From Cupriavidus pauculus (GTDB lineage: Bacteria > Pseudomonadota > Gammaproteobacteria > Burkholderiales > Burkholderiaceae): DNA of 64,000 nt. The position numbers were made by a program, and so were the translations under genes. The stretch is taken from positions 186,001 through 250,000 of the forward strand of contig NZ_BPUO01000009.1 of NCBI RefSeq assembly GCF_022179805.1. Direction: 5' to 3'. The first letter of the stretch is position 1, and each line of letters starts with the position of its first letter. Below are positions 1 to 9,236 of this stretch, one piece after another. The notes beneath the pieces were generated by a model. The model had not been told where the DNA came from. It saw only the letters and a program-made list of their open reading frames with translations, and searched no databases.

Positions 1-2
1 TT

Positions 3-512
3 GTTGAGCTGCGCAAGCTGTCGGAATGGTCGGAAGGCCAGGTGTGGTGCAGCCCGGAGCGCCACGGCACGCTGACGGCTGTGTTCAAGAACCAGATCGA
101 CTGGCTCCCACTGGAAATCGGCGGCGTCCGCCCGACACAGGGCCGGACGCTGGCCGTGATGCAGGTCAGCGGCGGCTCGCAGTCGTTCAATGCCGTCAAC
201 GCACTGCGTGTGTTGGGCCGCTGGATGCGCATGGTGACCATCCCCAATCAGTCATCGGTCGCCAAGGCGTACGAGGAGTTTGACGCCAATGGTCGCATGA
301 AGCCATCGTCCTACTATGACCGGGTCGTGGACGTCATGGAGGAACTCTACAAGTTCACGTTGCTGGTTCGCGATCGCAGCGACTACCTGACAGACCGCTA
401 TAGCGAGCGCAAAGAAGCGGCACCTGCGGCGGCTACGACGCTCGCGGCAGCGGCCATGAGCCATGAGCAGGACGCTCAGGTCGGCGACACCGATACCGGC
501 GAAGTCGAATAA
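3..512 (+). CDS. arsH: ArsH NADPH-dependent FMN reductase, C-terminal part (5' end outside window)
   Basis: The frame is open from base 3 and runs to a stop at 512, giving about 169 residues of the C-terminal part; the start lies outside the window. The translation carries characteristic ArsH stretches: ELRKLSEWSEGQVWCSPERHG near the start, then GSQSFNAVNALRVLGRWMRM and the IPNQSS motif. ArsH is a flavodoxin-fold NADPH:FMN oxidoreductase that oxidises trivalent methyl and aromatic arsenicals in the cytoplasm. It ends 12 bases before a downstream MFS permease, so the two look cotranscribed at the end of an ars operon. The Ala-rich and acidic tail after the conserved core is variable in the family. 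Confidence 0.93.
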   Translation, partial: VELRKLSEWSEGQVWCSPERHGTLTAVFKNQIDWLPLEIGGVRPTQGRTLAVMQVSGGSQSFNAVNALRVLGRWMRMVTIPNQSSVAKAYEEFDANGRMKPSSYYDRVVDVMEELYKFTLLVRDRSDYLTDRYSERKEAAPAAATTLAAAAMSHEQDAQVGDTDTGEVE

Positions 513-524
513 CAATCGAACGGG

Positions 525-1712
525 ATGGCCATGGAGCCTAGCAGTAGCGTGATCGCCAGGCTGGGCATTGCCCAGACGCTGGCTTGGGGGTCGACGTATT
601 ACCTGCCGGCCATGCTGGCGACGCCGATGGCGAAGGATCTCGGCGTATCGGCGCCCACGGTATTTGCGGCTTTCAGCGCAGCACTGATCGTGTCGGCGCT
701 GATCGGCCCCTCCGCCGGCAGGATGATCGATCGAACCGGTGGCCGCTCGGTATTGGTGGCCACCAGCCTGATATTTTCCCTCGGACTCGCAGGTCTCGGC
801 TTCGCGCAGGGCGTGATCGGGCTGTTCGCCGCGTGGCTAGTCCTAGGCGTCGGGATGGGCGCTGGCCTCTATGAGGCGGCATTCGCGACACTGGTGGCGC
901 TCTACGGCAACCGCTCCCGTGGCGCCATCACCGGCATCACGTTGATTGCCGGCTTCGCCAGCACCGTCGGCTGGCCACTCTCGACCTACATGGAAGCCCA
1001 TATCGGATGGCGGGGAGCGTGCCTTGCCTGGGCCGCCCTTCATTTGACGCTTGGGTTGGCCCTGAATCTCAGCATGCCTCGTGGCGCGATTCCAATCGAG
1101 AGGCCCATGGCGCGACCGTCCTCCGCAGCCGCGTCGCCAGAAGAGTCTTCGCAACGCTTCGCATCATTTGCGTTGGCATTTGTCTTTGCGGCGACCTGGT
1201 TTATCAGTACCGCCATGGCTGCACACTTGCCTCGCCTGCTCCAGGCCGGCGGCGCGACGCTTGCCACCGCCGTCCTGGTAGGCGCGCTGATCGGGCCCGC
1301 CCAGGTCGGGGCGCGTATTCTGGAGTTTGGCCTACTGCGCAAGGTCCACCCACTGCTATCCGCGCGTATCGCCGCCGCAATGCATCCGCTTGGCGCACTG
1401 GCTTTTGGCTTGCTGGGCGCGCCGGCCGCGGTGCTGTTTGGCGTTCTGCATGGTGCCGGCAACGGCATCCTCACCATCGCAAAGGGCACGCTCCCCCTGG
1501 TCATCTTCGGCCCGGGTGGCTACGGGCACCGACAAGGCATTCTGATGGTGCCGGCCCGTGTTGCTCAGGCACTGGCGCCCTGGCTTTTCGGCATGCTGCT
1601 CGATATTGCCGGCGCCAAGGCGCTCTGGCTGTCGTCCGGCCTAGGCTGCGCAGCAGTTTTGATGTTGCTTGCCGTTCGGGATGTGAAATCGGCGGAGGCT
1701 CAACCGGCTTGA
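525..1712 (+). CDS. MFS permease of the ars operon
   Basis: 395 residues of very hydrophobic protein with about 12 predicted membrane segments, the usual size of a major facilitator superfamily permease. A loop between segments 2 and 3 (GRMIDRTGGR, about residues 66-75) fits the MFS motif A. The gene starts 12 bases after arsH; ATG 525 is used, with ATG 531 two codons further as an alternative, and GGGATGG near 522 overlaps the site. An MFS gene directly after arsH is known in the Cupriavidus metallidurans ars operon, where it is called arsP. An arsenical exporter role is inferred from position only; no substrate-defining residue can be read. Confidence 0.85.
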   Translation: MAMEPSSSVIARLGIAQTLAWGSTYYLPAMLATPMAKDLGVSAPTVFAAFSAALIVSALIGPSAGRMIDRTGGRSVLVATSLIFSLGLAGLGFAQGVIGLFAAWLVLGVGMGAGLYEAAFATLVALYGNRSRGAITGITLIAGFASTVGWPLSTYMEAHIGWRGACLAWAALHLTLGLALNLSMPRGAIPIERPMARPSSAAASPEESSQRFASFALAFVFAATWFISTAMAAHLPRLLQAGGATLATAVLVGALIGPAQVGARILEFGLLRKVHPLLSARIAAAMHPLGALAFGLLGAPAAVLFGVLHGAGNGILTIAKGTLPLVIFGPGGYGHRQGILMVPARVAQALAPWLFGMLLDIAGAKALWLSSGLGCAAVLMLLAVRDVKSAEAQPA

Positions 1713-1887
1713 GCGACACCCAGCCAACCTACGCCATTTCACTCCAGCAGCATACGCCGCAGGGCCAGCGAGTTAGTATTGCTGATCACATTGTGATCAT
1801 GACCGACGCGGTTCGTCGACATCGCTGCCCGAGAACGCTCGCTAGGCTACGGCGCGCCAAATCCTTGGCACTGGTCTGGTTTTCGCG

Positions 1888-2193
1888 TTACATCGCAATG
1901 GCACTCCCTTGCGCGCTTGTTTGAGGTGCGCGCGATCGGACCGCCGTTCGTTTCGGTCCGATCGACATGACAATCCATTCGATCGCTGGGTTCTGCGGGC
2001 TTTGCCGAAGGCAGCCAAGGGCGACGAGCTTCTCGACTCGCCACAGCGGGATAGATCCCACCTCGGTGTTCCGTTCGGGATCCCAGAGGCTAGCCCCGAC
2101 AATACGTCCATGAATCGGCGACCGACGGATGAGCAGCTTGTGCCCTTGTTGTAGCAGCGCGATGATTCTGCGTTGTTCGACGGAGAGGCTCAT
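1888..2193 (-). CDS. Hypothetical protein, 101 residues
   Basis: A 101-codon frame on the minus strand, starting with ATG at 2193 and preceded by a good ribosome site (GGAG, eight bases upstream). The first 70 residues look like a small soluble cytoplasmic domain: SVEQRRIIALLQQGHKLLIRR followed by GRIVGASLWDPERNTEVG. There is no signal peptide or membrane segment. The last 30 residues are low-complexity and may be read-through. I do not recognise the family. It lies alone, convergent with the MFS gene, so neighbours say nothing about function. Confidence 0.5.
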   Translation of the reverse strand: MSLSVEQRRIIALLQQGHKLLIRRSPIHGRIVGASLWDPERNTEVGSIPLWRVEKLVALGCLRQSPQNPAIEWIVMSIGPKRTAVRSRAPQTSAQGSAIAM

Positions 2194-3048
2194 TTTCGCT
2201 CTCCATCGATGCGTCGAATGTCAAAGCTTCTCATACGGTCAGAAGAAAAATCGGCGCCCACGGTCAAGGGAACGCCGGGGCCAAGTCGAGATGGGGTCAA
2301 ATCAGCTCGATGATTTATTCTCGGTATTCAGGCGGCAATACCGCTTCAGTTGGGCTAAAGAATGCGAGCGACTCGTGGCGAGAACTACGAGGCGACGCCC
2401 ACGGACAGCACGCGCCTGAACCAAACGCAAAATAAGGCCACCTGACCAAGCGTGGCCCGCCGAGGTAGTGTTGCGCTTGGCGGCAGTTCAGTATGCGCAT
2501 CCACCATGGTCAATACATAGCCAAAACGGGTTATTCGTTGCGGTAGTCGTCCCCCTTTGTAATCTGCTGTGCTCTTAGCGACTCGCGCCATGCCCTCGGA
2601 CCATTCCGGAAAAAGTCTCGGGGTGTCGCCGCCCGTGTTTGTTGCGCCCGGGAAGAGCCTGATACCCCCAACCCTAAGGCGGCGGGCGGGCCTTCGGGCT
2701 CCTGGCGGCGGCGTCACCCACGCCATGCAGCGGACCAAAGCGTCGCTTATCTACCGTAGAGCTTAGAAACTTCGCGCGGCGCAATTTCTGCTTGGCAACA
2801 CAAAGCTGGAGAGCACAGTTCGTTACCTCGTTATCGAAGTCAACGATGCGCTTGAGATGGCTGAGCCGACTGGAGTCTTAACAAACCGCCGCCCGGTGAG
2901 CCGCGATTCGACACGAGGGAGGTAATTACCACACCCGATCCTAGGCATCCTCCCGAATTTCTTCAGGATCCGGGAAAGCGGATCGGGCGATGCGTGTGGG
3001 AATGTAATTTGCGAACTCGATTCGCGACCAGCAAAGCAGTGCTTTCGG
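2194..3048. other. No supported gene
   Basis: Several short overlapping frames exist on both strands, but none has a ribosome site together with protein-like composition or a recognisable motif. The best, a minus-strand frame around 2385-2738, is Arg- and Pro-rich and typical of random GC-rich frames. Confidence 0.5.
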
Positions 3049-3486
3049 TCAATCGTAATATTTGCCGTGCTTGCGCTTGTGATGGTGCTTGCCGCGGTCA
3101 TGATTGTCGGAGTACGAATTACTGCGGGAGATGTTGCCACCGAGCGCAGAACCGGCTCCACCACCCACCGCTGCGCCAACGAGCGCGCCGGTCGTCCCGC
3201 CCATCGCATTACCAGCGGCAGCGCCTGCACCACCTCCAATTGCGCCACCCACTACGGCACCCGTGCGTTCGCGGCCATTCGAGGTAACTGCGCCGCCGGC
3301 TGCGCCACCCATAGCGCCACCAACAATCGCGCCTGTGCTGCCGCCAACGGCATTTCCAACTGCTGCGCCAGCAGCACCGCCTAATGCCCCACCTGCTGCA
3401 TTCTTCAAGTCGCTCGCCATGAGCGACAGCGATGTAGTAGCGATAGCGGTGGCAACCGCCATCCGAGCTGCAATCTTCTTTTGCAT
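3049..3486 (-). CDS. Glycine-zipper surface or envelope protein
   Basis: The start is placed at ATG 3486 because AAAGGA sits seven bases upstream and the next residues form a signal peptide (MQKKIAARMAVATAIATTSL), giving 145 residues; a longer in-frame start at 3690 lacks a ribosome site. Residues 30-115 are a long run of small residues with GGAAGAAVG and GGAMGGAAGG motifs, as in glycine-zipper proteins that insert in or span membranes. The C-terminus is polar and His/Lys-rich (KHHHKRKHGKYYD). It probably sits in the cell envelope; no partner is nearby. The upstream DNA is noticeably more AT-rich, consistent with a promoter region. Confidence 0.75.
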   Translation of the reverse strand: MQKKIAARMAVATAIATTSLSLMASDLKNAAGGALGGAAGAAVGNAVGGSTGAIVGGAMGGAAGGAVTSNGRERTGAVVGGAIGGGAGAAAGNAMGGTTGALVGAAVGGGAGSALGGNISRSNSYSDNHDRGKHHHKRKHGKYYD

Positions 3487-3803
3487 TGACTTGTCCTTTC
3501 TTTGAAAAGCTTGAACAAGCTTAGCATCCACGCGTACTTCACATTTTACCAAAACAGAATAAATTGCGCCAATTGTCACTATATTCTGGTATTTACCGCG
3601 TATCGCTTGTGTTTCGGATTGCGCAATTCTATGTTGTGGCTCGAGATCCTGACCTGTATCAAACATCAGGCGAGAAAGTTCATGCCGCATCCATAATCGC
3701 TAAGGAGCCTTTTGCGATGAGTCGCTGCATGGACTGGAAAAAGCCCGGCGAAGAGAGTTCGCAGCGTGGATGCTGTCGAAGCTTCGCTTCCGCCGCCAAC
3801 ACT

Positions 3804-4440
3804 CTAGCGCCATGCGCTTCCGACCTGGAGATAAAAAGTGTTTTGGTCTTTGCTGTGGGCAATGTCGATACCCATCGATATGCCGCAGCTTGCGGGCGAT
3901 CATGTAGCGAAACCCTCCGCCCACGCTAACCTCTGTAGCGGCGTCGGAAAATCGTGCCAACGCCCGTATGCCTTGCCGGCTCCTGAGAAGGCGAGCAAGG
4001 ACCACCGCGGCGTGACGTCCCAGCGAAGTTCAATTTCCGCAGTGATTGCATTGCGATCCTGATAACGCCCCTTCTACACACCGCGCAGATCAACATACGG
4101 CCGCGCATAGACCGGCGTTTCCAGTTGAGAACTTGGTATCGGCACGCAGACCCAGGATCCATGTGCGCGACAGAGGCAGCCACGTAAAGCCGCGCGCGTT
4201 ATACATGTCGAAGCTCTGGGTACTCCCAAGTCCCGCATGTGCGAACTGTGCTTCCAACTCCGCGCAGGTACCCTTGCTTGGGAAAAAGAAATCGTAGTCG
4301 ACGACGATACCGCCCTTGGCGATCCGCTGGCTCTTGTCAAATGGCGCTCAACCGGAGAATCGTGCCCGGTCGAAGATACCGCGTCAGCATTGACTTTTGC
4401 TGCTGCAACGTATCCCGGTATGCCAGTCAGTCAGCCGCGA
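3804..4440 (-). pseudogene. Frameshifted BamA/TamA-like surface-antigen outer-membrane protein
   Basis: Reading the minus strand in shifting frames reconstructs the C-terminal barrel of a BamA/D15-like surface antigen. One frame gives IAKGGIVVDYDFFFPSKGT, GSTQSFDMYNARGFTWLPLS and TWILGLRADTKFS. The next gives TPVYARPYVDLRGV and then, past a TAG, RYQDRNAITAEIELRWDVTP. Another gives SVGGGFRYMIARKL, and the last gives GIDIAHSKDQNTFYLQVGSA, ending WR-stop at 3804. At least three frameshifts and one in-frame stop separate the blocks, so the gene is dead. The ending is typical of this roughly 400-residue family; the N-terminal half is lost or unrecognisable upstream of about 4440. Family assignment is from memory of these strand motifs. 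Confidence 0.6.
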
Positions 4441-4916
4441 ATGCGGATCGACGGAAAACGCCTAAAGGCGGCCCGAGTCTGGCCTGATGTTCCCGTGGAC
4501 TAGTTGCGTTGTATTGTTGGGAACTGTGGCAATTCGGTACGAGCCGACGAACGACCGTTAATTCCTCGCCTGCTGCCATCGGAGCAATCGAAGTTGAACG
4601 TCTCAGAAGGGTCGACCAGCGACTGCCGGCCATGACCACGGCCATCCGGTCGGCCGAGGCCGGCAAGCTAGCGTCATTCGCAGATGGTCGAATGACCGCT
4701 GAAGAGTGAAGCACCGCCAGCGAGCCCAGGCTTGCGCCATGCATGACCTAACCGATAGATACAGTGCGACGAATCTACATACGGATACGGCGATAGCCAG
4801 GCCCACGACCTGGCCATCGAGCGCCGCCATGCGGGACAAGCTCTGCCCAAAAACTACGCCAATCCACCGACGACTCTGGGAGATCGGTCCTATGAGTGGG
4901 CGGACGGCGCTGGCCT
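4441..4916. other. No supported gene
   Basis: This stretch lies upstream of the outer-membrane protein relic and downstream of the propeller lipoprotein gene. No frame has a start with a ribosome site and protein-like content; it may hold the decayed 5' part of the pseudogene. Confidence 0.4.
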
Positions 4917-6908
4917 TCAGTGCGTCACTGCGTAGGTGGTTGTTATGACACTGGGCTGAGGTAGTGCCGAATTGAGCGTCGCTATCAGAGAGAGCGCGCC
5001 ATCGGCGCCAATCATGTACTGTGAGACGGTGGAAGCCTGATTGTTCACCACATAGGCATACTTGCCAGACGGGTCCACGGTGACCGAAGTTGGGAACAAC
5101 CCAACATTGACACTGGCCCCGGCCATGGGCGAGAGCGCACCGTCAGCACCAATTGTGTACTGCGAGACGGTGTTGCTCGTGTTGTTTGCCACGTAGGCAT
5201 ACTTGCCAGACGGATCCACGGTGACCGAAATCGGGTTGGAACCAGCACCAACACTGGCTATAGCCATCGGCGAGAGCGCACCGTTGGCGCCGATCGTGTA
5301 CTGCAAGACGGTGTTGCTCACGTTGTTTGCCACGTAGGCATACTTACCAGATGGATCCACGGCGACCGAAGCTGCGGCGCTAGCACTAACACTAGCGACG
5401 ACCATTGGCGAGAGCGCGCCGTCGGCCCCAATCGTGTACTGTGAGACGGTGTCATCCGCGAGGTTTCCAACATAGGCATACTTGCCAGACGGATCCACGG
5501 TGACGGCATTCGGGGCGAACCCCGCATTGACACTGGCCGTCGCCATCGGCGTGAGCGCACCGCCAGCACCAATCGTGTACTGCGAGACGGTGTTGCTCAT
5601 GTTGTTTGCCACGTAGGCATACTTACTAGACGGATCCACGGTGACGGCATACGGGCCGGACCCAGCATTGACACTGGCCGTAGCCATCGGCGTGAGCGCA
5701 CCGTCGGCGCCAATCGTGTACTGTGAGACAGTGTTGCTCAGGAAGTTTGCGACATAGGCATACTTGCCAGACGGCGCCACAGTGATGGACCACGGGAAAC
5801 TGCCAGCATTGACACTGGGCGTGGCCATTGGCGAGAGCGTACCGTCGGCCCCAATCGTGTACTGTGAGACAGTGTTGCTCCCGTTGCTTACCACATAGGC
5901 ATAGGCATTACGCGTGCACGTCACGCCGATGCTGGTCACATTGCTTGCAGCAACTGCGCCAGATCCGTTGGCCACCGTGCAGGTCTGACCGGCCGGCTGG
6001 GCCCCCACGGACAACGCATAGGATGTCGCGCCCAGTCGCGGCGTCGGCATGGTGAATCCGCCGTTCGTGCTGATCACCTGCGTGTCGCCATTGGTGTCGG
6101 CCAACTGTAGGCTCGTGCCGGCGATCAGACCGGAGACTATGCCGCCCACGGTATAGGTGGGGGGCAGCGACGCATTGCGCGAGAGCGCCGCGTTGGCGCA
6201 CAGCCGGCCGCCTGCCGGGGAGTCTGCGCAGGCGGTCAGCGTCGCCGCCCCGGCGGCAGTGGCAGAAGCGGGGCTGGCAACCTGGGCGCTGCGGCTGTCA
6301 GCGGCCGGCGTTGCCACGAAGCTCGCGTCATCGCTCGTCCACGACCAATTGGTGAGATCCCCGATGCCGTCCACGCCATCCGAGCGGCGCACCGTCACCG
6401 ACACGGTTTGCGCGGCGCCGCCGGCCGTCACGGCCAGGGTCGCAGGCGTCAGCGCGAGCGTGTACGACTTGGCCTGCGCGGCCTGCACCACCAGGTGGGT
6501 GACGCCCGACGCGCCGCCGCCGCCAGGTAGCGTCGCCGTGACCGTGATATCGGCGACGCCGGCAGCGAGTGTCTGCACCGTCGCATAGATGCCAACGGGT
6601 GAGATGACCGAGGCAGCGGGCGCCTTGTCCGAAGCGGACACCACGGTCGCCACGCTCGGATCGGACGAAGTCCAGGCGAAGCTGGCCCCTTTGATCTCGG
6701 TGCCGTCGGCCGCGAGCAGCGTCGCCTTGAGCGTCAGCGTGCCGCCGGCCACCGGCGCAGCGCTGCCGGTGTCGAGCACCAGCCGCGATGCCGCCGGCGT
6801 CGCGGCTGGGGTGGATGGACTGTCGTCGGAACCGCAGGCGGCAAGCAGCGCCGCGGCGAGCAAGGCAAGGCCGACAGCGCGCGCGCCGGCCAGAGCGTGT
6901 GGAAACAT
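4917..6908 (-). CDS. Lipoprotein with Ig-like domain and seven-repeat YVTN-type beta-propeller
   Basis: Start set at ATG 6908 because it begins a lipoprotein signal peptide ending in the lipobox LLAAC (Cys about residue 25), giving 663 residues; a start at 7067 would add 53 residues ahead of the signal. After the Cys comes a Thr/Ala linker, a BIG2-like Ig domain (about 40-140, with TWSSDPSVATV-like spacing), a second Ig-like segment, then seven 47-residue repeats in the C-terminal half (NTVSQYTIGADGALTPMA, VTVDPSGKYAYVAN). Seven such repeats are expected to close one propeller, as in the lactonase/YVTN families. It is probably anchored to the outer membrane. Ligand unknown; isolated transcription unit. 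Confidence 0.85.
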   Translation of the reverse strand: MFPHALAGARAVGLALLAAALLAACGSDDSPSTPAATPAASRLVLDTGSAAPVAGGTLTLKATLLAADGTEIKGASFAWTSSDPSVATVVSASDKAPAASVISPVGIYATVQTLAAGVADITVTATLPGGGGASGVTHLVVQAAQAKSYTLALTPATLAVTAGGAAQTVSVTVRRSDGVDGIGDLTNWSWTSDDASFVATPAADSRSAQVASPASATAAGAATLTACADSPAGGRLCANAALSRNASLPPTYTVGGIVSGLIAGTSLQLADTNGDTQVISTNGGFTMPTPRLGATSYALSVGAQPAGQTCTVANGSGAVAASNVTSIGVTCTRNAYAYVVSNGSNTVSQYTIGADGTLSPMATPSVNAGSFPWSITVAPSGKYAYVANFLSNTVSQYTIGADGALTPMATASVNAGSGPYAVTVDPSSKYAYVANNMSNTVSQYTIGAGGALTPMATASVNAGFAPNAVTVDPSGKYAYVGNLADDTVSQYTIGADGALSPMVVASVSASAAASVAVDPSGKYAYVANNVSNTVLQYTIGANGALSPMAIASVGAGSNPISVTVDPSGKYAYVANNTSNTVSQYTIGADGALSPMAGASVNVGLFPTSVTVDPSGKYAYVVNNQASTVSQYMIGADGALSLIATLNSALPQPSVITTTYAVTH
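4990..5900 (-). repeat. Seven tandem 141-bp repeats encoding propeller blades
   Basis: The coding sequence repeats every 141 bases (47 codons) with strong nucleotide identity; the segment matching GTGTACTGCGAGACGGTGTT recurs in each unit with few changes. Such similarity between blades implies recent duplication or gene conversion and would allow blade number to change by recombination without breaking the frame. Confidence 0.85.
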
Positions 6909-7677
6909 GGACCCAACCCGTTTGATATGAAAGAGGGCCGAACCCTTGCGGGCCAGCGGCCAGTGACACGCTCTAACGGCGTGCGCTGCGCGCGACTGTA
7001 GCAGCGCAAGACATTCACCACACCCCCCATTTGGGGTGACTGGTGAACAATGCCCCTTTAATGACACCTATATTCCTAGTGAGACACGTCCATGCCTTCT
7101 TGCCAAGAGGATGGAATCGGATCCCAGTAGCTCCTGACTACTTGTCGGCCGAAACCCTCGCGCGTTGGCATTGCGCCTTTCCCGTGGGCCGGTAGCCGCC
7201 ATGTGCCGGCCACCCCCTTTGCCCAAACAAACGATGGGCGGCAATAAAGCAGTTGCTCACCTCGAAGGTATTGGCTGTCTCAAAAGGGTCGATCTGAGCC
7301 ATCTGGTGTGGCTCGACAGATCGCTACCGCACGACAACGGCAAACGGGGGATCTACGAAGGCTCGCAACTGCCTCCAGACCCTTCTTGGCGTTCAGCCAG
7401 GCAGCACCTGGACGGCTGGCAACGGCTTCTGGTGGTCGGTGTGCATAGGCATGGCGCAGCCAGTGCGGCGATGCCTTACGTAGCAACACCTGTGGGCTCG
7501 CGCGCCTGCACGCCATCGGTCACCACAGCAAACGCAATGCCGGTGTGCGCCTGGCGGAACCGGCCTTATCGGCCGCGCTCCACCTGCGCCGGGCGTGTCT
7601 TCCTGTCGAACCCTAGCTGCATGGCATTGGGACACTCAGATCTCATGGTGGCCAAGTGTCCCATCAGGGATAGAAGC
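6909..7677. other. Intergenic stretch with an integrase relic and an inverted repeat
   Basis: No intact gene. The minus strand at 7439-7488 encodes an integrase-like piece (listed separately). A perfect 8-bp inverted repeat GGGACACT/AGTGTCCC (7629-7636 and 7655-7662, 18-base loop) lies just after the stop of the collagen-like gene. It could be a weak terminator, but no T-tract follows. Confidence 0.45.
7439..7488 (-). pseudogene. Short tyrosine-integrase relic
   Basis: The minus strand reads LLRKASPHWLRHAYAH, matching the HxxR box of the intact integrase further right (LRRATPHWLRHTHATH). Flanking sequence soon loses similarity. It is a very short match, so chance cannot be excluded, but the HWLRH box with its upstream Leu-Arg-Lys/Arg-Ala context is specific. 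Confidence 0.35.
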
Positions 7678-9012
7678 TTACGATCGGCTCGGGAAGATGC
7701 CCTGCGTGCAGATCACGTAGTACAGGCCGGTCGGCTCCAGCGCCCGCAGATCCGGCAGCCGGAAGTTGGTGACGCCGTCGCCGCCGAACTTGGTACCCAG
7801 CAGCGCGAACAGGGCCTGATTGCTCTGAATGCTCATGACGCGCCCGTCGGCACGCATCCCGCCAGCCGCGAAGCTTGTGGCGGACAGCCACACCGTGGCC
7901 ATCGTGCAGTCGCTGCCAACGCCGTCGCCCACGACGGTGTCGCCGTTGCCCAAGCCGGGAACCGTGCCAGCCGGGCCCGTGGCGCCAGTTGCGCCTGTGG
8001 AACCGGTCGCGCCCGTGGCACCCGTTGCACCTGCCGGCCCGGTAGCGCCCGTGGCCCCGGTTACGCCAGTCGCGCCAGTCGCCCCATTTGAGCCGGCGGT
8101 GCCCGTGGCGCCGGTCGGGCCAGTCGCACCGTTAGCACCCGTTGCGCCGGTAGCGCCCGTAGCACCCGTAGCACCCGTAGCACCCGTAGCACCCGTAGCA
8201 CCCGTAGCACCCGTATTGCCCTGAGGCCCCGTGGCGCCAGTCGGTCCCTGCGGACCCGTCGCTCCCGTTGAACCATCCACACCGTTTGCGCCCGTCGCGC
8301 CGGTGGCACCGGCCGCCCCCGTGGCGCCGGTTGCGCCCGTAGCACCCGTTGCGCCAGTGGGGCCCACCGGACCCACCTTGCCCTGCGCCACATCGCTCGA
8401 TAGCGCTGCCAGTGTCGAATTGGCCAGCTTGAGCTTGGCCGCGATCTCTTCCAGGCGATCGTCGTAGTTGTCGCCGTTGCGGGGATTGAACTTCTGGTTC
8501 AATAGATTCAGCGAATCGGCGTCGACACCGAGGGACGCCAGGCGTTGCTTGACCTGCGTGATGGCCAGCGCCAGCTTGTCGCTGGCGGCCGCGGCGGAGA
8601 CCGTCGAGAAACTTGCGAAAAATGCTTCGGTATCGGCATTGCCCGACGCTGCCGCGACTACCAGTTCGGTAATTGGCGTGACGTTGGTGGTGCCGGCACT
8701 TTCGATGTACGAATGCAACACTTCGCCCGAGGCTGTGGTTACACGCAGTACACAAGGCAGCGCCAGATTAGCCGTGGAGGCGCTCCAGTTGCCATCTGCG
8801 CCGGTGGTGACGGTAGTCTGACCACTGACGCACTTGATCATCAGCGCCGCATTGGTGATGGGCGCACCCGTGGCTGCCGTGCCCGAAATTGTTGCTGCCG
8901 GCAGTGCCGTCGGGGTGCTGGCGCTGGTTCCTGTGTCGTCGCCGCCACCGCAGCTGGCAAGAAGTACAGCGGTGGCAATCGAAAGGGCGGCAGCCCATTG
9001 TCGTTGTTTCAT
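7678..9012 (-). CDS. Collagen-like (Gly-X-Thr) lipoprotein with tail-fibre-like C-terminal domain
   Basis: Start ATG 9012 follows ACGGGAA and opens a lipoprotein signal (MKQRQWAAALSIATAVLLASC, Cys about 21), giving 444 residues. Residues about 45-130 form a carboxypeptidase-regulatory-like beta domain (ATISGTAATGAPITNAAL). A helical region follows, then about 46 uninterrupted Gly-X-Y triplets, most of them Gly-Ala-Thr. The last 85 residues resemble the phage tail collagen domain (MSIQSNQALFALLGTKFGGD, then NFRLPDLR). Collagen-like bacterial proteins of this sort form trimeric surface stalks used in adhesion; that role is inferred. It is divergent from a glycosyltransferase gene 224 bases away, which could act on the many threonines. 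Confidence 0.88.
   Translation of the reverse strand: MKQRQWAAALSIATAVLLASCGGGDDTGTSASTPTALPAATISGTAATGAPITNAALMIKCVSGQTTVTTGADGNWSASTANLALPCVLRVTTASGEVLHSYIESAGTTNVTPITELVVAAASGNADTEAFFASFSTVSAAAASDKLALAITQVKQRLASLGVDADSLNLLNQKFNPRNGDNYDDRLEEIAAKLKLANSTLAALSSDVAQGKVGPVGPTGATGATGATGATGAAGATGATGANGVDGSTGATGPQGPTGATGPQGNTGATGATGATGATGATGATGATGATGANGATGPTGATGTAGSNGATGATGVTGATGATGPAGATGATGATGSTGATGATGPAGTVPGLGNGDTVVGDGVGSDCTMATVWLSATSFAAGGMRADGRVMSIQSNQALFALLGTKFGGDGVTNFRLPDLRALEPTGLYYVICTQGIFPSRS
8161..8214 (-). repeat. Six perfect 9-bp tandem repeats inside the collagen-like gene
   Basis: AGCACCCGT is repeated six times without error, with an AGCGCCCGT variant just before it. Each unit encodes Gly-Ala-Thr on the minus strand, so slippage would lengthen or shorten the stalk in frame. 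Confidence 0.9.
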
Positions 9013-9236
9013 TTTTCCCGTTCCCGTGAGAATTGATAGTTTTTGAGGATGTGGCCTCGGAAGCGGGTATGCGGGGCCGCTGCGCGTGGCGGCCAGCATG
9101 TTAGCGATGATTGACTCAAACGGGGCATTGCATTTTCACCCCCCGTCGGAGGGGCAGACAGGCTGCGCGCATGATTCGCGCGGGACCGGCAAAGCGGGTA
9201 TGCTTCGCCCCGGATTTTTGCTACTCGGAGTCTCGC

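Noticed and set aside
2385..2738. 117-codon minus-strand frame
   Set aside because: No ribosome site, Arg/Pro-rich start and no similarity recognised.
7165..8091. Long plus-strand frame of 308 codons opposite the collagen-like gene
   Set aside because: It shadows the Gly-X-Thr repeats on the other strand, giving Arg/Pro/Ala-rich sequence; the minus-strand gene has a lipoprotein signal and known domains.
8161..8214. Tandem 9-bp units considered as a CRISPR-like or iteron array
   Set aside because: Units are contiguous, without spacers, and encode Gly-Ala-Thr in frame, so they are coding repeats.
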